DNA of 64,000 bases from Epiperipatus broadwayi. Taxonomy: Eukaryota; Onychophora; Udeonychophora; Euonychophora; Peripatidae. The notes under the pieces were generated by a model that ran no database searches, had not been told where the DNA came from, and worked only from the letters and a program-made list of their open reading frames with translations. How positions within the stretch are numbered: the first letter of the stretch is position 1; every line of letters begins with the position of its first letter. The translations under genes were made by a program, and so were the position numbers. Positions 51,846 through 62,455 of the stretch are shown one piece after another. The stretch lies in the NCBI GenBank assembly GCA_028023455.1, contig JAQFVV010006312.1, positions 2,399,898 through 2,463,897 on the forward strand. Reading direction: 5' to 3'.

Positions 51846-51953
51846 TGCACACTAAGGTGCCAAATTATAATGGTATAGAGACATGAAGAGACTTGTTTAA
51901 CAGTTGTGGGGATAGGAAAGAAAGGACTTATTATGCTCCACATTGGACACCAA
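51846..51953 (-). promoter_or_regulatory. LTR-end/primer-binding-site-like motifs
   Basis: On the minus strand CCATTATAAATTGGTGTCCA (about 51963-51944) and CCATTATAATTTGGCACC (about 51873-51856) each place a TGGTGTCC/TGGCACC motif after a shared CCATTATAA. Many LTR retrotransposons have a TGG-initial primer-binding site just inside the 5' LTR. The LTR itself could not be delimited. Confidence 0.45.
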
Positions 51954-51989
51954 TTTATAATGGTACATAAGGATGTTTAATATATTGTA

Positions 51990-54723
51990 CTGCTAATGAA
52001 TATACATGTTACAAACACACATATATAGTGTTACATGTTTCATAATTTTTTTAAAAAGAGGTATGATTAGTTTTAAGATTTTTAAAATGAAATTTTGCCA
52101 AAGCAAAAGATTGTGTCATATTTTTTTTTTAGAATAACACTTCTTAGCAAATGGGGGAAGAAATCTAAAATAGAATTAGAAAACATTTAAAACTCTTTTT
52201 TTAAAGAAAACTCTCTTTGTTTTATAAAGCAAAAATAAGATAGGGGAATAAAATATATAAAATAAATTTTAAGTGAAATCTAAAATAAAAATGTTTAATA
52301 TTTATTTTCTCCTTTTTAAAATAGTTAAATAACACCGCTAAAAATAAACAAATGTAAAATATTAAAATAAAATTTGTTATAAAAGAAACTTTTGTGAAAA
52401 TATCTCATTGGCTTTGGAATGCAATTAAGTTTGCAAGATTCCTGGATGATAAGATATTAAATTAGTCTAAGCAAAAGACTAGATTAAAAGGAAATGTAAA
52501 AATTAATTTAAAATATAGATTTAAATTATGATTAATTAAAGATTATTAAAAAAACTGGAAAACAATGAGAAAGAAAATGATACATAAAGAGTGACTTGGC
52601 TATTGTTCTTCAGTCAGGTTCATGTTATTGCTATACAGTGGGATTGCTATCAATACAGACAGAATTCAAAATGCAGAGTCAGAGTTTGAAAAACTTTAAG
52701 TGCAGTAGTGGCCCAGTTACTACTATTGTGGTCCACTTTAGTGCAGATGCCACTGAAATAGCTCTGTCATATCAACTATGCTCACTTGAACAAATGCCTA
52801 GATAGTGAATTGATGCAGCTGCTAATGACTTTCCCATTGTTGATTCAAATAATAGAAAATGAGCCTTAGAAAACATCAACGGAGAACCCAAAAGCCAACT
52901 GGTTGGAAAATAAAACAAATAAAAACCTAGGTAAAAATAATTTAAAATATATTCTGATCACAGTCTTATAACTATAGCCTAAAATAATCATTTAAAATTT
53001 TCTTGTATAAAATTAGTTATTATATTATATTAAATATATATGTGCTAATTAAATAATAATGTTTGATTAATTGTTATTTTGCCTATTTTCTCTTCTCTCT
53101 CTTGTCACTGCATCACCTGTAAATTAATGTAAAGTCGTTTTATGAGTAAAGTAAATATAGTGGACCCTGAGACAGAGTGTGAGCTAGTCATATGATATTT
53201 TAAGTGCTGGATTGTGTGCCTGTTGTTCAAAGTATGCTTATTATATAAAATTATGATTGGCTGGCACCTGAAGTTGATCCTCAAAACAAATAAAATATTT
53301 TGAATGGCAGAGTTTGAATCTAGAAGTTGAAGGGGGTCATAGTCTGGAAATATGATCATGTTATGCTTTTCATAGCTTAATCTGACATGGGTATTTTGAT
53401 GGCTCTGCTATTTAATGGAATTCTCCTCTCTGCTTGAAAGGCTGATCCATTCCCATGTTTTTAAAATTATTATAAAAGAGATTTAAATCCATAAACCTAC
53501 AAGAGTAAGCTCTCTATTTATTTCCCCAACTGATTCAATATGAAGTTATTTCTAATCTGTAATAAAAATTTATTGAATAAACAATGAGATCTTTATAATG
53601 TATAATCTATTTTTATATCTGTATAAGTGAATAAATGAAAAACGGGGACTCAAACAATATATTAAGAAATTAAAGGGCAATTTTATTAATTTCAAAATAT
53701 ATTCACACATTTAAATCTATAATCTCACAGTAAATGTAATATTTATTTACCCTTGACATATGATTGAAATCTGTTTAATAAATGAGTAAAGATAAATAAA
53801 GCAAATATGAAATGAATTAACAAAAGATCATTCAGATTCTATTTACAATAATTTGAGATATACAAAAAATATAGATAATATTGTTAAATTTTAATAAGCT
53901 TTGATTATTTATATATTGATTTGTAAAGTCATTTTCAAGAAAAGATCAAAATAAACAACAAACAAGTCACATAAATCTAGACAAATGCAAACAAAAAAAT
54001 ATTGTAAATTACCCCTTTAATTTTCTTATTTCAATAATTATTAATTCTTTGGTTTGTTTTGCTGTAAAAAAAAAAACATATGTAAATATGGACTATCTAT
54101 CTAAATCACTCTTTCAAATACATACTATTGGTTGTGTATCTGTACATATTAAAATATTGGATTCAAAATTAATTTATATGACTCAGTAACAACTTTTTCA
54201 GGAGTTCCAAATATTCAAAGAAAAAAATTACACAATAATAATAAATAAACAAAATCATTTATCTTTTATTATAATTCACTAAAGAGTTTTTTATCTTGGT
54301 CTTTTTAAGTACTGAAGTTTAAATATTTTAAGGCAATCAAAATTTATCAAAATGATGATTTTACCATGCAGAAGGGGTTACTGTTCTTGCATTTTTAACA
54401 AATAATGTAACATTTCTTGGAAGCAGCTTAATTAATATGTTGAGAAATAAACAACTGTAGGCTTTCTTCAGTAATCATAGACTTGCTTTCATTTGTAAGT
54501 AAAATGATCTTTTTAGTTTAAATTTCTCATCAATGTTTATTGCATATAATTATTGCCAAATATAGATGGAATCTCAATAAATACATCAGTAAACGATTAA
54601 GTAATCAAGACCCCTTCATACTCTACTAGCTTTTCAGCTAAACATTTTTCCACTTCTACTGTTTAGAATGCTTGGTTTCTTTACAATGCAATGAGATGGT
54701 TGAGATTTGTTTCTTTAATATGC
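51990..54723. other. Unassigned sequence
   Basis: Two less AT-simple patches (52570-52860 and 53140-53460) have short frames on each strand but no recognisable domain; both could be unclassified old repeats. The rest is AT-simple. Confidence 0.4.
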
Positions 54724-55108
54724 TAGCATATTTTTCTATCATTGTGCCTATGTAAGCATTGTTATAATCCTTCTAGAATGACTGCTACATTATATAGTAT
54801 CTAATTACCTTATAAAAATTTTGTAGAAATAACATATACCTTCAAAAATAATATTTAGATTTCTGGGGATTAAGTAAAAAAAAAATTAAAATAATTTAAA
54901 TAATTTTACACAAAAATTATTTCAAAGATATGTATCTTTATTTAATATTCTAACTAAATTCATACATATATAAATAATGCAATTCAGCTTATTTTAATTA
55001 AAATTTGGATTGTGATTGGTATGTATTTATAATTTACTTTAATAATTTAATATAAACACTCCAAACGTTTATTGATTATCTAATAAACATCTAAAAAATA
55101 AATTTGCT
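54724..55108 (+). repeat. Dispersed repeat family R1, copy 2
   Basis: Same-strand copy of 48669-49087, with the same ordered landmarks (ATTGTTATAATCCTT, TTCAAAAATAATATTTAGA, TTTATTTAATATTCTAAC, TGATTATCTAATAAACATC). Confidence 0.85.
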
Positions 55109-55401
55109 TAAATTTCATAAGCCCATATGCACAAACAATAATAAATAATAGAATTAAATTTTCAATGTTGAAAGATTAAACTTACTACAAATCAGTGAAG
55201 ACTTAAATGTTTAAATATAAATTAATACCTATCAAACAATCACCATCACACTGCATTTTTATATATATAAACAAAAAAATTTATTAGTTGAATAGCAATA
55301 TAAATAATTATAATACACCACAGTTCATGTATAATTGTGTTGTATTTGATTATATATATTCGTGCTGTATTTAATTACATATATTGAGTATTTAGCTAAC
55401 A

Positions 55402-55442
<41 letters not shown>

Positions 55443-57189
55443 TTAGCATTCATCATAAATAAACATTATAATATGAATAATTAGCCAACAATAGTACCTA
55501 ATATTACAATCTAAATTACAAGAAACAGAAAAATGAACTGATTTTTGTTCTGCTCATCTAAAATTAAATATAGATTGAAAATCAGAAATGATTCTAATAA
55601 GAATAAATATTTAAATAATGGTAAACTTAATTGCCCATGGAATATATTTGACTTATTTAGATATTCATTTCTATTGTTATATGATCTGATCTGTGGTCTG
55701 TTTATAAGCTTAGATGGATAGAAGAAAAGTGGATTCATTTTTTTTTTGTCTGCTGCAATTCCAATTCTATTAGTATCACTTCTGCTTATTGTATATATAT
55801 ATAAATAATTGTTTATAATAAGTGTCAGTTTAGAGTTTTATATTGATATATTTGTTATATGTGTGTGTGTAATAGATATTTTTAGAGTTATTAAAAGCAT
55901 TAAAAACTATATAACCATATTATAAATATAAACTGATTTTAATTGTTCTCTTTTATTTATAAATTTGTGTTTTTGTTTTCAATAATAAAATTTTGTATAC
56001 TGAAAAAGAGCTTCACTTTATAGTAGCAGCACAACTGGCTGCCATATCTATAAGTTGGAGTTAAAAGCCAGATGTGATACTTTTTTTTTTACGGTTTTAA
56101 TCAAAATTAGAATTTGTTTTTTAGATAATCATCCCATAGCCAATCCATGTAGTTATCAGTTCATGGGATTATAACTATTTGTAGCAAAATGGTTAAGGAC
56201 AAATAAGAAATATGTATTCCCAATTGAAAAATTTCATCTGCACTGCCTTCTTGTTTTTATATAAAGACCTTTCCTTTGCAAGAAGCAGTTTAAAGCTATT
56301 TTACCTTTTTTTATTTAAGTATATAAGTATATACTTAAATCAATATAAAATATAGCTTGGTTAAAAAATTGTTTTTTTTTTTACTTTATAACAATAAAAT
56401 ATCTCATTTTAAAAGCTTAATTTTTTATATAGCTGTGTTGATGAATTGTATTGATTAAATATACAACGGGTATTTTTAACTGTAATATTTATAGTCGTTG
56501 TAACTTTCTAACTATTGATAAAATTACAATATCTTGTTTCTTGATTATTTTTAATTTACCACCGAATGGCCAAAGATTAATTTAACATTTAAAATTTTTT
56601 AAAATAAAGTAGAATTACGTTTCTTTTTTGAAATAGTTTGTTTTTTTAACCTTCTATTTTTTTAAATCGTTCTTATTTTATCTTTTATTTTATTTTTAAA
56701 TATTGTTAACTTAAAACTGTTTATTTTTATATATAAATATTCTAAAAATTTATGCTGTTGTTATAATTAATACAAAAAAAACAACAACAACTACATCCTG
56801 AAAGATGCTATTTCTATTTCTTTCGTTCTTTTTTTTTTTTTTTAAAATCCAATATGACCGTAAACAGTATCCACTTCATTTCCTTGGTTTTTTTTATTTC
56901 AATATTTAATTTTTTACTTTGTTAGTAATTTTTTTTTTTTTTTGCAGAATATATTTTATATTTAAGAATATTATCTAATAAAGTCATGAATTATATATTA
57001 CATTGTTAATTAATAGAAATAATGTATCTTTATAAACTTACACTTCTAACATTGCTTGCGAAAAAGCAATAAATAAATTAAAAATTCTATGTGCAACACC
57101 TTGGTGAATTAACATCAGTAACTCATATTTAGATTATCCTTTTGACTGAAGTAAATATTATTCAAATCATTTTATTAATTTCTTCTTTT
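55109..57189. other. Unassigned AT-rich sequence
   Basis: A (TA)n tract lies at 55403-55439, with many T runs in 56600-56945. No gene recognised. Confidence 0.5.
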
Positions 57190-57275
57190 TTTTCATATGT
57201 CAAATGCATTGACCGGGAATCGAACATGCCCAGCTGCTTGGAAGGCAGCTATGATAACCACTAGGCAATCAACGC
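57190..57275 (-). repeat. tRNA-Gly(UCC)-derived tailed retrocopy, full-length tRNA part
   Basis: The minus strand starts GCGTTGA and the tRNA part ends TCAATGCA; these acceptor strands pair over seven positions (one G.U). The D arm has CCTAGTGGTTATCA, and the anticodon arm CTGC-CTTCCAA-GCAG gives anticodon UCC (glycine). The T loop TTCGATT is intact, but the T stem is broken (GCATG against CCCGG), which argues against a working tRNA. The tail TTTGACATATGAAAAAA follows, as in the copies at 4937 and 22182. It is best read as a SINE-like retrocopy; a recently dead tRNA gene is the alternative. Confidence 0.75.
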
Positions 57276-57340
57276 TTGACAATTTTAATTGTTTCTAATA
57301 TAGTCACATAAAAAATAAAATAAAAACATTATTCTATATT

Positions 57341-57632
57341 CAAAACAAAGCAAAACTCTCCATATAGTAGTGCCATCTTGTGCTAACAAGAGCAATCAAT
57401 GGATGCCAGAAGGCTTGTGCATAAAATCCCTATCTGATGAAGGCCACAAGCCAGAAACTAGTCTGGGGATATTGGATGAGTAGGCGCTAGATAGGGATTT
57501 TATGCACAAGCCTTCTGGCATCCATTGATTGTTCTTGTTAGCACAAGATGGCACTACTATATGCAGAATTTTGCTTTGTTTTGAATTGTTTAATAACAAT
57601 TATGTGCTAGTATGAGATAGTGATCATGTGAT
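57341..57632. mobile_element. Family A hammerhead repeat, short near-perfect palindrome
   Basis: Arms 57341-57435 and 57489-57583 are inverted complements with very few mismatches over about 95 bp (shared: CTAACAAGAGCAATCAATGG and its complement). The 53-nt apex holds a ribozyme core. The right side continues into monomer start sequence (TAATAACAATTATGTGCTAG ... GTGATCATGTGATT) to 57632. Near-identity of the arms makes this the youngest-looking family A locus. The 67-codon minus frame at 57396-57599 is produced by the palindrome and is not a gene. Confidence 0.85.
57427..57473 (+). ncRNA. Hammerhead ribozyme core at palindrome apex
   Basis: CUGAUGA 57434-57440, stem II AGGC-CACAA-GCCA, GAAA 57454-57457, C-UA-GUC with the triplet at 57461-57463; all core bases are exact. 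The normal 5' strand of stem I is missing: a deletion has joined CCCUAU directly to CUGAUGA, so stem I must use UCCC / GGGGA in a shifted register. Activity is doubtful. Confidence 0.7.
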
Positions 57633-57984
57633 TATTCTATATGTTTATCAATTGTTGGAAATGGAAATTTAAATGGTTTTGTATTTCTGTTTCACTTCTA
57701 ACTAAAACAAATATAATATTACATTTTTAGCAGCATTATCTATACTTCTTTAAATAAATGACATTCTAAGAATAAATACAACTTTTAAGATCTGTTCATG
57801 TATAGAAAATATTTCACTAATCATAAATAATAATAGCCATACCCATAAAGGAGTATAGCTATTTAACTCATTCTCTCTACCCTCTCCAAATGAAGAGAAC
57901 AAGAGAAAGTGAGAGAGAACTACTTTAAAATGAGTTCTGCAATAGTTATATAAATTCATCAGTGAACAACAAATATCTTCATAT

Positions 57985-58713
57985 TGAACATTCAGGCTCA
58001 TTTCTTTGTTTACTTGATATTTTATGCAGAGGCTCTTTTTTCTGAAATACTTCAATACAATGTTTAATTGTCAATGTCCAATTTATTTTGTTTTTTACCA
58101 TATCTTCCCAATTAAAATAACTGATATTGTACTTCTTTATAATATCTCTGAGATAATTCTTCTAACATATACAAGGCTACCTCTCTGACAAAAACTATGA
58201 TTAATTTCACTATAAAACACTCTTTAAAAAATCTTCCATTGTTCATTGTTTTACATGTCCAATCATATGCAACATTCTAAAGAAGATATTGGTGGGCTTT
58301 ATGATCTTACCATTGTATTTTTAAAATTGTATGTAGCATTCTTAAATGAAACTTTTCTAATACCTTTATATTGCACTGATAGATGTCTAAGTTTCAATTC
58401 CACATAATAAATTAGGTTAAATAACAGCTCTATGTATAGCTAATTTAGTTGCAGTAATTATTTCTGTAATCTATCTTTTTTTTTTTTACTTTATCTTTTT
58501 TACTTAAAAAAAAGCAACATCAGTGTATTGGAGTCTGTTATCTAAGTATACTTTTCTATTTATAAAGTTATCAAGATATTTAACTAATTGATATTGATAC
58601 TGATGTACATTTTGAAGTTGATAACGATCCAAATTAAATATTGCTGAGGAATTTTTTTCCATCATTGGCTGATAAAAAAACTTAAGATTATTTAAACATT
58701 GGTTAATACACAA
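57985..58713 (-). pseudogene. LINE reverse-transcriptase C-terminal relic (non-RTE)
   Basis: Minus strand, N to C: LQNVHQYQYQLVKYLDNFIN and VYLDNRLQYTDVAF (58650-58505) match the LxNVxxFxYLGSxL...DxxIxxRIxxAxxAFxxL block after the reverse-transcriptase palm. Next comes ITATKLAIHRAVI then LLCGIET (58460-58385), the TKLxxYxAxVLxxLLYGxExW block. Then VLEKFHLRMLHTILKIQW (58370-58310), the LExFHxRCLRxILxIxWxD block. Then WEDMVKNKIDW-like and CIEVFQKKE-like pieces near 58100-58020. Frameshifts and stops interrupt it. This arrangement is typical of Jockey/I/CR1-superfamily LINEs and differs from the RTE-like copies. Ends are not defined. Confidence 0.65.
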
Positions 58714-61564
58714 AAGTTTTTAAATGTTCCATTTAAAACATTAAGAACATTTTGTAAATAGTAGAAAATGTTTCAGTCTATGTCATATTTGAGTTTCATG
58801 TTTTTTATTTTATTTTTAAATAACTAAAAGCTAACTTTTCTGTACTTTTTTCACCAATCAATTGTTTAAATATGCTATATATATATACATAATCACAATT
58901 GTCCTAGAATAAAATGTGAGTCATGATTACTAAAGAAACATTGATATTTTTTTATAAATCCATTTAGTAATTGATTGTGAAAAATTTGTTTTGCAAATAT
59001 ACAAAGTAACATAAATAAATTACAATCTAAAAACAATATATTTCAAGAGTATGTCTATATATAAAATTGTAGTTCTTTTTTTACATGAATTATTTTATTT
59101 TACATAATAAAATTTAATACTTAAAACCAAAGCTTATAACATCAAATTTAAATCATGTTAATAAATTATTTAATTTGAAACACAACTTGGAATACTTAAA
59201 TGCTTCTGGGTAATAATGGTGAGAAACAAGCCTATACTAAATTGGGCAGAGCAATACTGGCTCAATGCTACCCATATACAAGTGTGCCATGAGTATCTAC
59301 TGCTAATATAATGAAAAGACCTAAGGAATAATATCTAAACAAAGTGAGAAATCATCAACATAATTGTCACAATAGATACATGATTCCAGGCAGAAATACT
59401 AATAATAAAAAAGGAAGACATTAAGATAATAATTAAATGGTAAATCTTAAACCATATCTACTCCTATTTATATCAGATATAGCATAATATAAATAAAAGA
59501 CCAATACAAACATATACATGGAAGATAAATAAATAGTTAATTTTAAAGTTATTGTAACAATAGTAGAAATTGTACACCAATCCAAATCAAAATATACCAT
59601 ATATATCAAAATTGAAAATCTACCCATATGAATGTTTATAGAGCAAATATAAGTCTCCTGCTGCAGTCTCTCAAAATGAAATAAATATAATAAAATCACT
59701 TATATACTCTACCTTAAAATATGTGAATATATATGTTAGATTTACCCAAAATAAAGATAAACAAAATGAGATTAACAAAATATTAAATGAACATAACATT
59801 TTAAATATAATAATAACATATAAAAATATAAAAAAATCTTATGCTTTTTTTTTCTGGAGAGAAAATGATTTTTGCTTAATTGTAAGTTTGATTACTTTGA
59901 TGACCATATATCTTGTTTCACTTATTTAAGTGCACATGTTCAAGAATGATTTCAAATGACCATATATTTCTTCATTAGGGGATTGAAGATTTTTCCATAA
60001 AAAATGATAATACATGAGGATGGCAATTTCTTTTGAGAGATTTTAAAAAATGATGTTGACTTTATAATTGAATGAGATTTTAGCAACATGTCATAACTTG
60101 GTAAAGATTAAAGTGATTGTTTAAATTAAAGAACAAATTAAATATATCTTACAATGAAAACATATATATTAAAGTTACATTCTAACAAAAGGAGTCATGT
60201 ACTTTATATAGGCAGACTATAATCATGATGGATAAGTTATAAATGCACAATATAAATGATTTATATTAAATTGGTTATATATATATCAAAGCAGGCCTGT
60301 AAATATAACAAGTTCTTTATAAACCAATATATATGTTTTAATGGAATTATTTTCCACAATAAGATATTATAAAGCAAAGCCTGTATTCAAATACAAATCC
60401 ATAATTATATTTTATAATGAGCTGTAAATACCTTAGCCATAGATAAATCAAATAAAATCAATATAGTTCCTGGAAAAGTAGTATAATATGTTTTTAGTTT
60501 CAGATAAAATATATGATTGATGAAAATTAAAAATGTTTGCAAGATAATAAGACATATGATACCTGTGATTGCATTGCTGAAGTTCCAACTCCTGTCTCCA
60601 CAAAAATGCTTTCTTTTTCTCCATTTGTATAAATTTAAAGACATTAAAGTGAAATAGCATGATTTGAAAGGAGGTTGATTGCTCAGATAAGTCTTTTTTT
60701 AACAGCATATATTGTTTTAACATCCAAAACAATTAAAACTTTATTAACTTTGTTATAGAATTCAGCAAGCAAAATAATATTAATGTGATTAATTGATATT
60801 GCATCTTATGCTTTTAAAATTGCCCCTTTTAAAACTCATTTGAGAGTAACACATAATTGCAATTAGGGCAATTAACAGAATGGGGGTTATTACAATTGAC
60901 AGGAATCTAAAAAGATTTGCATCAGAAATGATTTACATATAATTTAAAAAGAGACAGAGAGAAGTTTTTTTTATAGTAAATATATATATATTTTAAAATA
61001 CAATTATTTGTTAATCAAAATAATTTAAATTAAAGTTATCTAACTTCAAATAGTAATAAAAAGAAAGGAAAAAAAATATTTTTTTGTTTTAATAGGAAGT
61101 TAACAATAGATACATTTATAAATATTAGGCCTAACTTTTAAAAGTCAATGATTGGGTAGATATCAACCTAGATATTGAAATATTTTTAAATAAATAAAAT
61201 AAAATTATAAAGTTTTAAATATATAAATAAAGCATTAAATTATTCAATAGTTAACTTTTTAGAATTATATCAACAACAAAAAATTTTGGATACTAGATTG
61301 TATCTATATTTATTTTTTTATGCAAAATAAATGGTCACAGATTTACATCCTCTCTCAGATAATTTTTTTTATTTACTTTAGCACAAAGCAGGAATACAAG
61401 TTTTAATATACTATCTTTCCCCTTTAATACACTATCTCTCTTAAATTTGTGACTCTACTAATAACTTTCATAAGTCTTATATCTTATCTATCAATTTCAA
61501 GATTTTATCTAAATTGTTAAACATTAAGAATTTATACATAACTTTGCTCATCAATTTCCAGAGG
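58714..61564. other. Unassigned AT-rich sequence
   Basis: No gene or repeat recognised. Frames up to 94 codons on the minus strand (60405-60732) overlap one another and lack domains. A short patch at 59210-59330 is less AT-simple. Confidence 0.45.
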
Positions 61565-62150
61565 GTATTGGCCTTAAGCTACATGCATTATAGATGTCCC
61601 TAGTTCTTTGAAGGTAACATAAAAGTGTTTCTCCTAAACGATCTGAAAAGACCCATCATATAGACTCAAGAACATTGTAAACAGTCTGTTTTGGGTTACT
61701 AATATGAGGAGTGCAGATAAAATCATCTACTTCAAAAGAATGTGATTTATCCTTAGATTGCCTAAGATGTTTCTGACTCATTTTTTAAGGTTATAGTCAA
61801 CCCTCTCTCTATTGTGGCTACTATCTATTTCTTCTGGGATGTTGGGCAGAGGAGTTTTGATGAGTAAAGGTTTATGTTTTCCAAAATGGAGCTTAACAAG
61901 ATGAACCATTGCTTGTGATTATTTTTTATGTAAAGTCTAAATAGACTACTCAACTCCTGAAGTTAGTAAAAGGCACCCACAGACAGAAACTTTTCCATGA
62001 GGCTCTTTCTAGTTTAATGCACTCTTTTTATCAGCTACTTTAATGAGCTTTTTGGGAGTAGGTTGTACCCCACTAGTTGAAGGCTTAATATTATCTGGTT
62101 CCTCATATGCAACACTAGGATAATTATTAACCCTGCAAAATAAAAATACA
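61565..62150 (-). pseudogene. Gypsy pol relic, integrase C-terminal region
   Basis: The minus strand contains FEVDDFICTPHISNPKQTVY then VLES, then a WVFSDRLGETLLC-like block and an ACSLRPIPSGN end (61790-61565). This resembles the FxVGDxVxxxxxxxxKLxxxWxGPFxIxxR...LRPxxxG layout of the C-terminal integrase tail of Gypsy polyproteins. Upstream, LHFGKHKPLLIKTPLPNIPE (about 61905-61840) is unassigned. The region is only about 300 bp from the gag relic at 62456, so protease, RT and most of integrase have been deleted. Stops and frameshifts are present. Confidence 0.55.
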
Positions 62151-62173
62151 AAATTTTTTCTGCTACAAATTAC

Positions 62174-62413
62174 AAATTGATAAAAAGCAACATTTTGGTT
62201 GTTATTTAGCAGAGATAATATTATTAATATATACCATTAAAATAATTGCCAAGCACTGTCAACACTAACATGTTCTTATGAAGGCAAATTCTATAAAACA
62301 CACCTTGATAAAAATACATTAGTGTTGAAAAAGCTTGGAAATTATTTTAATGGTATATATTAATAATATTATCTCTGCTAAGCAAAAACAGAAATGTTGG
62401 TTTTTATCAATTT
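62174..62413. mobile_element. 240-bp foldback element inside the Gypsy relic
   Basis: The left arm AAATTGATAAAAAGCAACATTT ... TAGCAGAGATAATATTATTA ... ACCATTAAAATAATT pairs with the right arm ending GTTGGTTTTTATCAATTT. The arms are over 100 nt with few mismatches, and the centre is near 62275-62300. It sits between the gag and integrase relics. It has no coding capacity, and no clear target duplication was found. Confidence 0.8.
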
Positions 62414-62455
62414 ATTAATTCTGCAATAAGGGGCTTTTGTCTATAACTATGACTT

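Noticed and set aside
57396-57599. 67-codon minus-strand frame
   Set aside because: Produced by the near-perfect family A palindrome; its ends mirror each other at DNA level.
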